DNA from: Actinomycetes bacterium
GTDB lineage: Bacteria > Actinomycetota > Acidimicrobiia > Acidimicrobiales > Palsa-688
NCBI GenBank assembly: GCA_021787365.1
Contig: JAJYMB010000060.1
Location: 1 to 57,855, forward strand
DNA: 57,855 bases
Reading direction: 5' to 3'
A program made the position numbers and the translations under genes. Below are positions 27,483 through 37,056 of this stretch, one piece after another (the first letter of the stretch is position 1; the number at the start of each line of letters is the position of its first letter). The notes under the pieces were generated by a model. The model worked only from the letters and a program-made list of their open reading frames with translations, was not told the origin of the DNA and searched no databases.

Positions 27483-28370
27483 ATGGCTGTCTACCCGCAC
27501 GAGAGGCCAGGTTGGTACAGGGACCCTGACGACCCGCGGAAGCTGCGTTACTGGGACGGGACGTCTTGGACGGGCAGGGCGAGGAGGCAGCCACCTTGGG
27601 CGTCGCGGGCCGAGGCCCTGGAGGTGGGCTGCGAGGACTTCGACCGCTCCATCGAGGGGCCGGTCCACCCGCGGGAGCTACGCCAGCCCGTGGCCAGCGG
27701 GGCGTGGTCGCGCGAGTGGCTCGCTTGGCGTGGGCACCCACCCATCGTGGCCTGGCACCGCCGGGGCAGCAGCGGGGTCGCCAGCACGGGGTGGGCTGCT
27801 CGGCCCCAACCCACGGCCAAGGGCGGCCCGGCCCGGCGACCGCTCCTCGCGCTGGTTTGCCTGGTGCTCGTGGCGGTGGCCGTGGTCGTGTCGAGCGTGG
27901 CCTTCATGTCGCCCTACGCCAGGCATGAGATGGCCGTCCAGCGGGCGACCGCCCGAACTGACTCTCACTTCGCCACCCTGGCCAACGCGGACTGCCATGC
28001 CGTCCTGCCCAAGTACCGCGAGGTGCTGGCCAGGGGCGTCAACGGGCCCGCCGTCGCGGCTGCGGCCACCGAGGTCGACCGGCTCCGCACCCGGCTCTCT
28101 TCGCTGCGCGTCTCGCAGCTGGCCAGCGCGACCGTGATCGAGTGGCTCGGGGCGTGGCGTCACTTCACCGACTTCGAGCGGCGCTACGCGGCGAGGATCG
28201 GTCGTCCCGTGCGGGATGGCGGCCAGGTCTCGTCGCGCAAGCTCGGCTCGCGCGCCACAGCCGCGGCTGCACGCGCTCGTCAACAAGCAGATCGTTGGGC
28301 CTCCTTCGCCGACCAGTTCACCGCCAACCTGCGGGTCACCGCTTGCAGTCTCGAGCCATCCCTGCCCTGA
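27483..28370 (+). CDS. DUF2510 membrane protein
   Basis: 295 residues. The N-terminus is a DUF2510 motif (GWYRDPDDPRKLRYWDGTSWT), common in actinobacterial membrane proteins. A linker of about 90 residues precedes one membrane helix (LLALVCLVLVAVAVVVSSVAF, about 123-143), followed by an extracytoplasmic helical domain (AATEVDRLRTRLSSLR, LGAWRHFTDFERRYAARIG) with two cysteines. Orientation and role are unknown. ATG 27483 follows a weak site, 16 bases after the SCP2 gene stop. Confidence 0.82.
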   Translation: MAVYPHERPGWYRDPDDPRKLRYWDGTSWTGRARRQPPWASRAEALEVGCEDFDRSIEGPVHPRELRQPVASGAWSREWLAWRGHPPIVAWHRRGSSGVASTGWAARPQPTAKGGPARRPLLALVCLVLVAVAVVVSSVAFMSPYARHEMAVQRATARTDSHFATLANADCHAVLPKYREVLARGVNGPAVAAAATEVDRLRTRLSSLRVSQLASATVIEWLGAWRHFTDFERRYAARIGRPVRDGGQVSSRKLGSRATAAAARARQQADRWASFADQFTANLRVTACSLEPSLP

Positions 28371-28426
28371 CCAGTCTCGGGATGGCCCGAAGGCCCTGAG
28401 GATATGCGAAGAACTTTTTTGAAGGG

Positions 28427-28720
28427 TTGCGCGAGGGGCGCCTAGGCGGGATAGTGGTAGATCTAACCCCGACCCAGCTCCTGCCCATGGAGGTGCAGCG
28501 CAAGATGCTCTGTGACGTGGTGGACGACCATTTCCTCGCCAAGTACCGCGCCCTGCTGGACGCCGAGGACGAGGCCTTCGACGACCTCGAGCACGCTTAC
28601 GAGGACGGCGACCGGGCCCACTTCGACAGTGATCTGGCCGCCTGGCGGGCGGCCATCGAGCGCAAGCTCTCTTACCTCCACCAGTTGGGCCTGGTCAGCC
28701 CGCCGGCCTTAGCCCACTAG
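28427..28720 (+). CDS. Small acidic helical protein, unknown function
   Basis: Up to 97 residues. The well-formed part is MEVQRKMLCDVVDDHFLAKY followed by an acidic helical segment (LLDAEDEAFDDLEHAYEDGD) and WRAAIERKLSYLHQLGLV. Possible starts are TTG 28427, GTG 28454 and ATG 28487; the last gives 77 residues. No family is recognised. It is convergent with mdh, with 13 bases between the stops. Confidence 0.6.
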   Translation: MREGRLGGIVVDLTPTQLLPMEVQRKMLCDVVDDHFLAKYRALLDAEDEAFDDLEHAYEDGDRAHFDSDLAAWRAAIERKLSYLHQLGLVSPPALAH

Positions 28721-28733
28721 CCTCCCAGGCTCA

Positions 28734-29759
28734 CTAGGTGAGCAGCTCGAGGGCCGCGACCGCGTCGCGCTCTTCGACCAGTTCGGCGGTGCTCCGTTCG
28801 ATGCGCTGGCGGGAGAAGTCGTTGACTTCCAAGCCTTCGACAACCCGGTAAGACCACCCGCCCGCCGTCACGGGCACGGAGGAAAAGATCCCAGCGGGGA
28901 CCCCGTACGCGCCTTCGGACCAGACCGCCATCGACGTCCACCCACCCTCGGCCGTGCCGAGCGCCCAGTCGCGGACGGTGTCGATGGCCGCGTTGGCCGC
29001 CGACGCGGCGGAGGACGCCCCCCGGGCCTCGATGACGGCCGCCCCACGTTGTTGCACGGTGGGGATCAGCTCCTTTTCGACCCAGTCCAGCCCGCCCACG
29101 GCGTCGAGTGCGGGCCGGCCTTCGACCCTGGCGTGGAAAACGTCGGGGTACTGGGTGGCCGAATGGTTGCCCCATATGGCGAGGTTGCTCACGTCGCTGA
29201 CGGCAGCGCCGGCGCGAGCTGCCACCTGCGCCACGGCCCGGTTGTGGTCGAGGCGGGTCATCGCGGCGAAGGACTGAGGGGGCAGGGGGGAAGCGCCCTG
29301 GCCGGCATTGTGGGCGGCGACCAGGCAGTTGGTGTTGGCCGGGTTGCCGACAACGAGCACCCGGACGCTCCGCTTGGCGGCCGCGGCAAGCGCCTTGCCC
29401 TGGGTCTTGAAGATGCTCCCGTTGGACTCGAGGAGGTCACGGCGTTCCATGCCCTTGGTGCGCGGCCTCGCCCCCACCAGCAGGGCCACGTCCGCATCGC
29501 CGAAGGCTTCCTCGGCGTCGGCTGAGGTGGTCACCCCCGTGAGCAGTGGGAAGGCACAGTCTTCGAGTTCCATCATCACGCCGCGGAGAGCCCCGAGGGC
29601 CTCGGGGATCTCGAGGAGTTGGAGCGCGACCGGCTGGTCCGGGCCGAGCATGGCCCCGCTGGCCACCCGGAAGAGCAAGCTGTAGGCGATCTGGCCGGCG
29701 GCCCCGGTGACCGCAACCTTCAGCGGGCGCGCTGGCGTCCCGCTCGAGAGTGCTGACAT
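28734..29759 (-). CDS. mdh: Malate dehydrogenase
   Basis: 341 residues, the animal-cytosolic-like bacterial type. It interconverts malate and oxaloacetate with NAD. Motifs: [21 protein letters not shown] (nucleotide binding), [13 protein letters not shown] (substrate Arg residues), [13 protein letters not shown], and catalytic [15 protein letters not shown] with [11 protein letters not shown] 29759 has AAGGTGG 5 bases upstream and starts 10 bases after icd, so icd and mdh form a TCA-cycle pair. Confidence 0.96.
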   Translation of the reverse strand: MSALSSGTPARPLKVAVTGAAGQIAYSLLFRVASGAMLGPDQPVALQLLEIPEALGALRGVMMELEDCAFPLLTGVTTSADAEEAFGDADVALLVGARPRTKGMERRDLLESNGSIFKTQGKALAAAAKRSVRVLVVGNPANTNCLVAAHNAGQGASPLPPQSFAAMTRLDHNRAVAQVAARAGAAVSDVSNLAIWGNHSATQYPDVFHARVEGRPALDAVGGLDWVEKELIPTVQQRGAAVIEARGASSAASAANAAIDTVRDWALGTAEGGWTSMAVWSEGAYGVPAGIFSSVPVTAGGWSYRVVEGLEVNDFSRQRIERSTAELVEERDAVAALELLT

Positions 29760-29769
29760 GGCCGCCACC

Positions 29770-30972
29770 TTATAGTCGCTCGATTATGGCGGCGGCGAAC
29801 TCGGAGGTCTTTACCTCTTTGGCCCCCTCCATCTGGCGGGCGAAGTCGTAGGTGACCACCTTGTCGGCGATCGTCGCTTGCATCGCCCTCACGATGTCGT
29901 CGGCCTCCTCCTGCCAACCAATGTGCTCGAGCATGAGCACACCCGACAGGAGCACCGACCCCGGGTTTACCTTGTCCTGCCCGGCGTACTTGGGGGCCGT
30001 GCCATGAGTTGCCTCGAAGATGCCGTGGCCAGTCACGTAATTGATGTTGGCGCCCGGTGCGATCCCGATGCCGCCAACCTGGGCGGCGATGGCGTCGGAG
30101 AGGTAGTCGCCGTTCAGGTTGGTGGTGGCGATCACGTCGAAGTCCTCCGGGCGGGTGAGGACCTGCTGCAAAGTGATGTCGGCGATGTTGTCCCTAACGA
30201 GGATCTTTTCGCCGGGCTTGCCCCCGCAGTCCTCCCACGCCACCGCCACGTCGGCGAACTCTTCGCGCGCCACCTCGTAGCCCCACTTGCGGAAGGCGCC
30301 CTCGGTGAACTTTTGGATGTTGCCTTTGTGGACGAGCGTGACCGAGCGCCGGCCCCGGTCGACGGCGTACTGGAGGGCGGCCCTCACCAGGCGCTTGCTC
30401 CCGGTGACGGACACCGGCTTGATGCCGATCCCGGAGTCGGGGCGGATGTTCCAGCCGAGCTCGTCGTGGAGCATCTCTATCAGCCGTTTGCACTCGGCCG
30501 TACCCTCTTCGAGCTCGAGACCGGCATAGATGTCCTCTGTATTTTCCCTAAAGATCACCATGTCTACGAGCTCTGGGCGCTTGACGGGGGAGGGCACGCC
30601 CTGGAACCAGCGCACCGGGCGCAGGCACACGTACAGGTCGAGCACCTGGCGCAGGGCAACGTTGAGCGAACGCAAGCCGCCACCGACCGGGGTCGTGAGC
30701 GGCCCCTTGATCCCGATCAGGTACTCCCGGAAAGTGTCGAGCGTCTCCTCCGGGAGCCAGTCGCCTGTCTGCTTGAAGGCCTTCTCGCCTGCCAGCACCT
30801 CCTTCCAGGTGATCCGGCGCCCACTCGCGCGCTTGGCTACGGCGGCGTCGATGACGGCCCTGGCCGCCGGCCAGATGTCTACGCCGGTGCCGTCGCCTTC
30901 GATGAAGGGGATTATGGGTTCATCGGGGACCCGGAGCTTGCCCCCGGGGCCCATGGTGATCTTCTCGGGCAT
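29770..30972 (-). CDS. icd: Isocitrate dehydrogenase (NADP type)
   Basis: 400 residues. It oxidises isocitrate to 2-oxoglutarate. Motifs: [85 protein letters not shown] and [13 protein letters not shown] 30972 lies 8 bases after TAGGCT (30986-30981), pointing to its own leaderless promoter just after metF. It feeds mdh downstream. Confidence 0.96.
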   Translation of the reverse strand: MPEKITMGPGGKLRVPDEPIIPFIEGDGTGVDIWPAARAVIDAAVAKRASGRRITWKEVLAGEKAFKQTGDWLPEETLDTFREYLIGIKGPLTTPVGGGLRSLNVALRQVLDLYVCLRPVRWFQGVPSPVKRPELVDMVIFRENTEDIYAGLELEEGTAECKRLIEMLHDELGWNIRPDSGIGIKPVSVTGSKRLVRAALQYAVDRGRRSVTLVHKGNIQKFTEGAFRKWGYEVAREEFADVAVAWEDCGGKPGEKILVRDNIADITLQQVLTRPEDFDVIATTNLNGDYLSDAIAAQVGGIGIAPGANINYVTGHGIFEATHGTAPKYAGQDKVNPGSVLLSGVLMLEHIGWQEEADDIVRAMQATIADKVVTYDFARQMEGAKEVKTSEFAAAIIERL

Positions 30973-30991
30973 GACCGGCCAGCCTAGGTCC

Positions 30992-31852
30992 CTAGGACAG
31001 GGCCAGGTTGGCGTGGATCCGCCGGGTCGCCTCAGAGCGGTTCAGGGTGTAGAAGTGGAGGCCGGGAGCCCCCTTTTCGAGCAGCTGGCCACATAGTTCG
31101 GTGGCGGCGGCGACGCCGGCCTCGGCCACGGCCGCCGGCCCGCCGCGCTCGGCGGCAGACTCGAGGCGCTCCACCAACCAGGGGGGGACGGCGCTCCCCA
31201 TCTCGGCCATGCGGGGCACCGACGAGAGGCTCGTGACCGGCATTATCCCGGGTATCACTGGCTTATCGACGCCATGGCCACCCAGGTCGTCCATCAGGGA
31301 GAGGTAGTCCTCCGCCTCGAAGAAGAACTGGGTCACGGCGAAGTCGGCTGCCCTCAGCTTTTGGGCCAGGTAGCGACGGTCTTCGGCGAGGCTGCTCGCA
31401 CGCGGGTGCCCCTTGGGGTGCGCAGCCACACCGATGCAGAACCCGCCCACCGCCCTGGCCAGCTCGACCAGCTCCAAGGCGTGCGCCAGCTCGCTCCGCC
31501 CCTCCAAAGCAGCATCGCCAGGCGGGTCGCCGGCTAGGGCCATCAAGTTTTCGATCCCCGCTTTGCGGAAACTGACCAAGATGTCGGCGAGCTCGAGGCG
31601 GGTGTGGCCGGCGCAGGTCAAATGCGCCATCGGGTTCAAGTCTGTGAGGCGGAGCATCGACACGACGAGGCCGGTGGTCCGCTCGCGCGAGGACGGCCCA
31701 CCCCTGTAGGTGACCGACACGAACGAGGGCCTGAGCGGCTGCAGCTCGAGCAGCGTCTGGACCAGCCGGGCCTGCTCGGCATCGTTCTTCGGCGGGAAGA
31801 ACTCGAAGCTGTAGGTCCTCCCCCGCGCCAGCAGGTCGGACACCTTGGTCAT
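30992..31852 (-). CDS. metF: Methylenetetrahydrofolate reductase
   Basis: 286 residues. It reduces 5,10-methylene-THF to 5-methyl-THF with FAD, for methionine synthesis. Motifs: [77 protein letters not shown] and [11 protein letters not shown] 31852 overlaps the folD stop as ATGA; the open frame reaches 32302 but that part lies inside folD. It takes the product pool that FolD makes. Confidence 0.96.
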   Translation of the reverse strand: MTKVSDLLARGRTYSFEFFPPKNDAEQARLVQTLLELQPLRPSFVSVTYRGGPSSRERTTGLVVSMLRLTDLNPMAHLTCAGHTRLELADILVSFRKAGIENLMALAGDPPGDAALEGRSELAHALELVELARAVGGFCIGVAAHPKGHPRASSLAEDRRYLAQKLRAADFAVTQFFFEAEDYLSLMDDLGGHGVDKPVIPGIMPVTSLSSVPRMAEMGSAVPPWLVERLESAAERGGPAAVAEAGVAAATELCGQLLEKGAPGLHFYTLNRSEATRRIHANLALS

Positions 31853-32721
31853 CGGACCGCCGCTGACAGGGCAGCCTCTGCCGCCAGGACAGCGTTGCGC
31901 AGCAGCATCGCCACCGTCGTCACGCCCACGCCACCGAGGCGCGGGGTGACCCAACCCGCTACCTCGGAGCAGCGCTCGTCCACGTCGGAGAACGCCCGCT
32001 TGCCCTCCCAGGTCATGCCGCCGCCAACCACGCAGGACCCAGGCGCGACCACGTCCGGGGTGATCATGTTGGGCACACCGGCGGCACCGACGACTATGTC
32101 CGCCCGCCGAGTGTGCTCGGCCCAGTCCTTTACCCCGGTGTGCACCACCGTGACGGCCGCGTTGGCCCCTGGTTCTTTGAGCGAGAGCAGGAGGGCGAGC
32201 GGCCTGCCGAGCGTCGGGCCCCGGCCCACGATGACCACGGAACGGCCCTCGACCGGCACCCCGTAGTGGGCGAGCATCGCCTTGATGCCGAGCGGCGTGC
32301 AAGGCCGGGGGTGCCCCGGCTCCCCCAGGGCCAAGTACCCGAGGTTGACCGGGTGCAACCCGTCGACGTCTTTGGAAGGCAGGACCCGGGTGAGGGCCTC
32401 CGCGTAGTCGAAGCCGGCGGGCACCGGGTTTTGGATGAGGAAGCCGTCCACGCCGGGGTCCTCGTTGAGCTGGTCCACGGCTTCCAGCAAGTCTGCTTGA
32501 GAGGCACCGGCCGGCAAGCGCACGTCGACCGAGCGGAGACCGTAGCGTTCGCTCATCTCGTGTTTCCGAGCTACGTAGTGCGCGCTCGCCGGGTCGTCGC
32601 CGACCAGGACCGTGCCGAGGCCGACGCCCTTGCCGGCGGCCCGCAACTTGGCGACGCCCTCGGCCACCTCAACCAGCGCCGCTTCGGCGACCGGCGCCCC
32701 GGACATGATGATTGCGCTCAA
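31849..32721 (-). CDS. folD: Bifunctional methylenetetrahydrofolate dehydrogenase/cyclohydrolase FolD
   Basis: 290 residues. It interconverts 5,10-methylene-, methenyl- and 10-formyl-THF with NADP. Motifs: VGLGTVLVGDDPASAHYVARK (catalytic Lys), VDGFLIQNPVP, KDVDGLHPVNLG, PCTPLGI, VVIVGRGPTLGRPLALLL and GGVGVTTVAMLLRN. Position 72 in QNPVP replaces the usual QLPLP. The TTG start overlaps the purH stop (TTGA). FolD makes the 10-formyl-THF used by the upstream PurN-PurH protein. Confidence 0.96.
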   Translation of the reverse strand: MSAIIMSGAPVAEAALVEVAEGVAKLRAAGKGVGLGTVLVGDDPASAHYVARKHEMSERYGLRSVDVRLPAGASQADLLEAVDQLNEDPGVDGFLIQNPVPAGFDYAEALTRVLPSKDVDGLHPVNLGYLALGEPGHPRPCTPLGIKAMLAHYGVPVEGRSVVIVGRGPTLGRPLALLLSLKEPGANAAVTVVHTGVKDWAEHTRRADIVVGAAGVPNMITPDVVAPGSCVVGGGMTWEGKRAFSDVDERCSEVAGWVTPRLGGVGVTTVAMLLRNAVLAAEAALSAAVR

Positions 32722-34868
32722 TGCCGGAACTGCCGTTCGCCGGTCAGCACCATCGCTATGCCCAGTTCATCGGCGGCTGCTATGAGGTCGGCGTCGCGCA
32801 CCGACCCACCGGGTTGAGCCACGCAGGCCACTCCCGCGGCTGCCACCGCGTCGAGCCCGTCGCGGAAAGGGAAGAAGGCGTCGCTCGCCGCCGCGCCGCC
32901 CTTGGCCCGCCCCGCCGCCCTCGACGTGGCGAGCTCGCCCGGTGATACCCGGTTTTGCTGGCCTCCGCCGATGCCGACGGCGACGCCGTCCTTCACGAGC
33001 ACGATGGCGTTGGACTTGACCGCGGCGCACACCCTCCAGGCGAGCTCGAGGTCAGCCCAGCCTTGCTCGCTCGGGTGGGCCTTCGTCACTACCTTCCAGT
33101 CTTCGGGCCGGGTGGAAAAGCGGTACGGGCTCTGCACCAGCCAGCCCCCGCTCACCTGGCGCACGTGCCAGGCTTCGCCCGACGGGGCCGGCGCAGAGAG
33201 CACGCGGGTCGCCTTGCGCTTGGCTGCCAGGCGGGCGAGGGCGGCATCGCTGTAGCTGGGAGCTATGACCACGTCAGCCTGCGCGTTGGCAGCCATCGCC
33301 TCTGCGACTGCCTCGTCTACCGGTCCCGAGAGGGCGACGATGCCCCCGAACGCGGACATCGGGTCCCCTTCGAAGGCTTTTTGGTAAGCCTCGACCAGCG
33401 TTGGCGCGACCGCGGCGCCGCAGGGGTTGGCGTGCTTGACCACGACGGCCGTTGCCGGCCCGAGGTCGGAGATGTCGTGGAGCAGCGTCCAGGCCGCGTC
33501 GGCATCGTAGAGATTTAGATAGGAAAGGGGGATGCCCTGGTGCTGGACGACCGAGTCCCACCAGCTGGCCCGGCCGGTGCTGCGGTAGCGCGCCCCAAGC
33601 TGGTGCGGGTTTTCTCCGTAGCGGAGGGTCTCTGCGAGCTCCAGGGAGAAGTGGAGCGTAGGCGGGAGGGCCCCCTGGCTGGCGCTCGCCCGGGGGGGCG
33701 CAGCCTCCCCTGTCGCCTCCAGGTGGCCGTCCAGCCACGACACGATGGCCGCGTCGTACGCGGCGGTGAGGGCGAAGGCTTTGCGGGCGAGCCGCAGGCG
33801 CAACGGCTCGCCTATACCCCCCTCGGTTTTCACTGCCTCGGCGACTTCTCGGTAATCGGCGGGGTCCGAGACGACGGTGACGCGAGCGAAGTTTTTGGCG
33901 GCCGCCCGCAGGAGGGTCACACCTCCGATGTCGATCGTCTCGACGGAAGGCTTCTCGAAAAACGGGTAGAGGTTGCACACCACGACCCCCACCGGGTCTA
34001 TCCCCTGCTTCGCGAGGTCCGCCTCGTGGGCTGGGTCGGACAGGTCGGCCAGGATGCCCGCGTGCACGCGGGGGTGGAGGGTCTTCACGCGGCCGCCGAG
34101 CATTTCGGGCGAGCCCGTCAGGTCTTCCACGCTCTGGTGGGGGAGGCCGGCCGTGGCCAGGGCTACTGCTGTCCCGCCGCTCGCCACGAGCTCGTAACCG
34201 GCGCCGGCGAGGGCCCTGGCGAGCTCCTCGAGGCCGGTCTTGTCGTGGACCGAGAGCAAGGCTTTCATGGACGGCTCCTTTCTATCCTGCAAGCGAGCGA
34301 GGAACTCTTTGATCGTTTCGGGGTACAGCCGGCGCTCCACCGCCTTGATCCTTTCGTGGAGGGTCTCTTCGGTGTCGCCCGGGAGCACCGGGACCTCTTC
34401 CTGCGCGAGCACCGGCCCGGCATCGACCTCCTCGGTGGCGATATGGACGGTGGCGCCGGTCACGCCGACGCCGGCTTCGAGCGCGTCGCGGACCGCGTGC
34501 CATCCCTTGAACGCGGGCAACAGTGCCGGGTGAGTGTTCAAGATGCGCCCCCGGAACGCCTCGAACATCGCGCTCGTGAGCACCGTGCCGAAGCCCGCCA
34601 TGGCGACCACGTCGGCGCCGTGCCGGCGCAGTGCTCCGACCACCTCCGCCGTGTAGGCGCCGCGGTCGAACCCCGGCCCGAAGCTCTTCCGGGCCACGAG
34701 CTCTGCAGGCACGCAGGCCCGCTCGGCCACCTCTAGCGCCCGGCACGGCCGGTCCGCGACGACTGCGCACACCGGGAGGCCTGCCGCGAGCAGGGCTTCG
34801 AGGAGCGTCCCGCTCCCGGAGGCCAGCACGGCGAGGCGGAGCGCCGGCGGGTTGGTCGGGGGAACCAC
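32718..34868 (-). CDS. PurN-PurH fusion (GAR transformylase + AICAR transformylase/IMP cyclohydrolase)
   Basis: One open frame of 716 residues. Residues 1-200 are PurN: LRLAVLASGSGTLLEALL, AGFGTVLTSAMF, NTHPALLPAFKG (catalytic Asn/His) and EEVDAGPVLAQEEVPV. From residue about 202 it is PurH: MKALLSVHDKTGLEELARAL, GGRVKTLHPRVHAGIL, ENPHQLGARY, KHANPCGAAVAPT and QPGGSVRDADLI. No stop separates them. An internal ATG (34268) at the classical PurH start has AAAGGAG 6 bases upstream, so free PurH may also be made. GTG 34868 lies 7 bases after TAGGGT. Both activities use 10-formyl-THF. Confidence 0.93.
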   Translation of the reverse strand: MVPPTNPPALRLAVLASGSGTLLEALLAAGLPVCAVVADRPCRALEVAERACVPAELVARKSFGPGFDRGAYTAEVVGALRRHGADVVAMAGFGTVLTSAMFEAFRGRILNTHPALLPAFKGWHAVRDALEAGVGVTGATVHIATEEVDAGPVLAQEEVPVLPGDTEETLHERIKAVERRLYPETIKEFLARLQDRKEPSMKALLSVHDKTGLEELARALAGAGYELVASGGTAVALATAGLPHQSVEDLTGSPEMLGGRVKTLHPRVHAGILADLSDPAHEADLAKQGIDPVGVVVCNLYPFFEKPSVETIDIGGVTLLRAAAKNFARVTVVSDPADYREVAEAVKTEGGIGEPLRLRLARKAFALTAAYDAAIVSWLDGHLEATGEAAPPRASASQGALPPTLHFSLELAETLRYGENPHQLGARYRSTGRASWWDSVVQHQGIPLSYLNLYDADAAWTLLHDISDLGPATAVVVKHANPCGAAVAPTLVEAYQKAFEGDPMSAFGGIVALSGPVDEAVAEAMAANAQADVVIAPSYSDAALARLAAKRKATRVLSAPAPSGEAWHVRQVSGGWLVQSPYRFSTRPEDWKVVTKAHPSEQGWADLELAWRVCAAVKSNAIVLVKDGVAVGIGGGQQNRVSPGELATSRAAGRAKGGAAASDAFFPFRDGLDAVAAAGVACVAQPGGSVRDADLIAAADELGIAMVLTGERQFRH

Positions 34869-34875
34869 GGAGATG

Positions 34876-34881
34876 ACCCTA
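34876..34881 (-). promoter_or_regulatory. Leaderless -10 box of purN-purH
   Basis: TAGGGT on the minus strand, 7 bases before GTG 34868. It heads the purN-purH / folD / metF run and is divergent from the DedA gene. Confidence 0.5.
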
Positions 34882-34946
34882 CTAGGGCCCCGAGAGGGGG
34901 GCAGAGGCCGGCGCAGCGCCCGGTACGCTTCTTTGAGGCTCCCCAC

Positions 34947-35639
34947 ATGAACGTCGACCACCTCGTCAGCACCTACGGGTACTGGGCTGTCCTCTTGCTC
35001 GTCATGGCCGAGAGCCTGGGCGTCCCCCTTCCCGGGGAAACCGCGCTCATAGCAGCGGGAACCTACGCCGGCGCGACCCACCGGCTCTCTGCGTGGTTGA
35101 TCTTCCTGGTGGCCTCCGCGGCGGCCATCCTCGGCGACAACATCGGTTACTGGATCGGCGACAAGGGCGGTTACCGCCTCGCCCGCCGCTACGGGCCCAA
35201 GATCCATTTGAAAGAGCGCGAGCTCAAGGTCGCTCGCTACGTCTTCGACCGCCAGGGTGCCAAGGTCGTTTTCTTCGGCCGTTTCGTCTCGGTGCTGCGG
35301 ACTTACGCGGCGTTCCTCGCTGGCACGAGCCGCATGCGCTGGCGCATCTTCCTTCCCGCCAACGCGCTCGGAGGCGTGGTGTGGGCCGCGATCTACAGTG
35401 CCGCCTCTTACTTCGCCGGCAAGTCCCTCGAGCACTTCTCCGGCAAGATCGACCTCGGATTGGGGGGCGCGGCAGTGGTGGTCATCGTGGCGCTCCTTCT
35501 CGTGGTGCGCCGGTCGGTCGCGAAGCTAGCCGAGAGGGCCGAGCGCGCCTACCCGGGGCCGCTCGATCACCTCGACGGCAAAACCCTGCAGCCCGAGCCG
35601 CCCCCCCAGCCGAAGGCCCCCGAGAAGGTCAAGGGCTGA
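34947..35639 (+). CDS. DedA-family (VTT domain) membrane protein
   Basis: 230 residues with several membrane helices. DedA motifs: MAESLGVPLPGETALIAAGTYAG (re-entrant loop), ILGDNIGYWIGDKGGYRLARRYG, VFFGRFVSVLRTYAAFLAGTSRM and NALGGVVWAAIYS. DedA/DUF4395-unrelated VTT proteins are thought to flip lipid carriers such as undecaprenyl phosphate or phosphatidylethanolamine. ATG 34947 has GAGG 8 bases upstream. The C-terminus is a Pro/Lys-rich cytoplasmic tail. Confidence 0.9.
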   Translation: MNVDHLVSTYGYWAVLLLVMAESLGVPLPGETALIAAGTYAGATHRLSAWLIFLVASAAAILGDNIGYWIGDKGGYRLARRYGPKIHLKERELKVARYVFDRQGAKVVFFGRFVSVLRTYAAFLAGTSRMRWRIFLPANALGGVVWAAIYSAASYFAGKSLEHFSGKIDLGLGGAAVVVIVALLLVVRRSVAKLAERAERAYPGPLDHLDGKTLQPEPPPQPKAPEKVKG

Positions 35640-35670
35640 ATGGGCGAGCGAGCGGAGCCACTACCACGCT

Positions 35671-35715
35671 CCGGCTCACTAGGGCCCGGCTCACTTGGGC
35701 CCGGCTCATTAGGGC
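35671..35715. repeat. Tandem repeat, 15 bp x 3, including the lipoprotein stop codon
   Basis: CCGGCTCACTAGGGC is repeated three times with single changes. The right-most copy contains the TAA stop of the minus-strand lipoprotein (35709-35711); copies further downstream carry TAG or AAG at the same place. It fills the gap between convergent stops. Confidence 0.85.
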
Positions 35716-36977
35716 GAAGCCGGGAACACCTTGGCGTCGCCGAAGCTGTAGATGTGGCCCTTGGCCCCGAGCAGCCAGTAGCCCCGCCCGTCGGGCGTGG
35801 CGGCAATGGCGGTCACGGGCACGGGTAGGGCCTCGCCCTGGCCCGGCACCGAACCGTAGAACCCCGCGTCGCCCCAGGTGCTCACCCCGCCGTCCATGCC
35901 AGCCTGCCACGCACCGTTGCCTGATGGCGTCACGGCCGTCCCGACCAAGGTGGTCGCCTGCGCCGTCCCCGGGCCTCCGGAGACGAACTCGTTGCCCGGG
36001 TAGAGGAAAACAGCACCGTCGTCGCCCGCCGTCACGATGTAGCCCCCGGCCGGGCGGGCAACAATAGCGTCGAAGGGCGCCAGGTGGCTGGTGGGCATCC
36101 CGATGACACGAGCGTTGCCGAAGCCGTAGACGTGGCCGGCGGCGGAGAGCAGCCAGTAGCCCCGCCCGTTGGGGGTGGGAGTGATCCCGACCACCGGGCC
36201 GGCGGGCTTGGTGTGCCGGATCAGGAGCGAGCCGTACTTGGGGGCGTCACCGAAGCTGTAAACGGCGCCGTTGGCCGTTGCCAGCCAGTAGCCCTTGTCG
36301 TCGTAGGTGCGCGCCATGCCGACGACGCGGCCGCCCGCCGCCGCCTCGCCTGCCGGCAGCGAACCATAGAAGTGGGCGTCCCCGAAGGCCGACACCGCCC
36401 CGTCCGCCCGCACGAGCCAGTACCCCTGCCCGTCACGGGTCGACACGATGCCCACGTACTGCCGGGCCGTCGAAGCTGGCAGCTGGCCCGAGGTAACACT
36501 GAAGGTCGCGGTGGCCACCACGTGGCTCTTGCACGCCTTGGCCACGAGCTCGTAGCGGCCTGGGGTGGTGGGGGCGCCCAGCCCGGCTTTGCCCGCTCCG
36601 CCCAGGTAAGACGGGACCACAAAGCTGACCGACCAGGAGCCGTTGGTTTGGACGGGCGTGGTCATCTGCGTGAGCGGCCCCTTCCCACCGGGGCGCTCGA
36701 AGTCGAAGCCAAACCAGTTGGTCCCTGCGTTGCAGCCGCTCCCGGCCTTGCCGCTCACGGTTACGACGGTCCCAGGCGGGCCCGAGGAGGTCGACAACGT
36801 GAGCTTCTTGGAGGCAGATGGCCCGCCGCACGCCGACAGTCCGGCCGATGCCACGACCACCAGGGCCAGGCCGCCGAAGAGCGACCGAGCGGAGCGTCGG
36901 GGCCCGGGCGTGCCTGTCTGGCGCCTCGGCCGAGGCGCGCGAGCCAGTCGGCTCGCGCGCCTAGGAGCCCTGGTCAC
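35709..36977 (-). CDS. Lipoprotein with repeated GYWL/FGDA propeller-like units
   Basis: 422 residues. A basic N-terminal extension and hydrophobic segment (LFGGLALVVVASAGLSAC) end in a lipobox with Cys at 51, so it is probably a surface lipoprotein. An Ig-like region (about 60-170) precedes about six repeats of roughly 40-45 residues of the form GYWLV.ADGAVSAFGDAHFYGS, which resemble beta-propeller blades. Such repeats are frequent in Acidimicrobiia secreted proteins. CATAAT lies 8 bases before GTG 36977. Function unknown. Confidence 0.85.
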   Translation of the reverse strand: MTRAPRRASRLARAPRPRRQTGTPGPRRSARSLFGGLALVVVASAGLSACGGPSASKKLTLSTSSGPPGTVVTVSGKAGSGCNAGTNWFGFDFERPGGKGPLTQMTTPVQTNGSWSVSFVVPSYLGGAGKAGLGAPTTPGRYELVAKACKSHVVATATFSVTSGQLPASTARQYVGIVSTRDGQGYWLVRADGAVSAFGDAHFYGSLPAGEAAAGGRVVGMARTYDDKGYWLATANGAVYSFGDAPKYGSLLIRHTKPAGPVVGITPTPNGRGYWLLSAAGHVYGFGNARVIGMPTSHLAPFDAIVARPAGGYIVTAGDDGAVFLYPGNEFVSGGPGTAQATTLVGTAVTPSGNGAWQAGMDGGVSTWGDAGFYGSVPGQGEALPVPVTAIAATPDGRGYWLLGAKGHIYSFGDAKVFPASP

Positions 36978-37056
36978 GTCTGCAGATTATGGCCTCGGTG
37001 GGCCTCGCTGGGTACAGGCCCACGGGGAGCCCTGCCCAACCCTGCCGACGGGGCGC

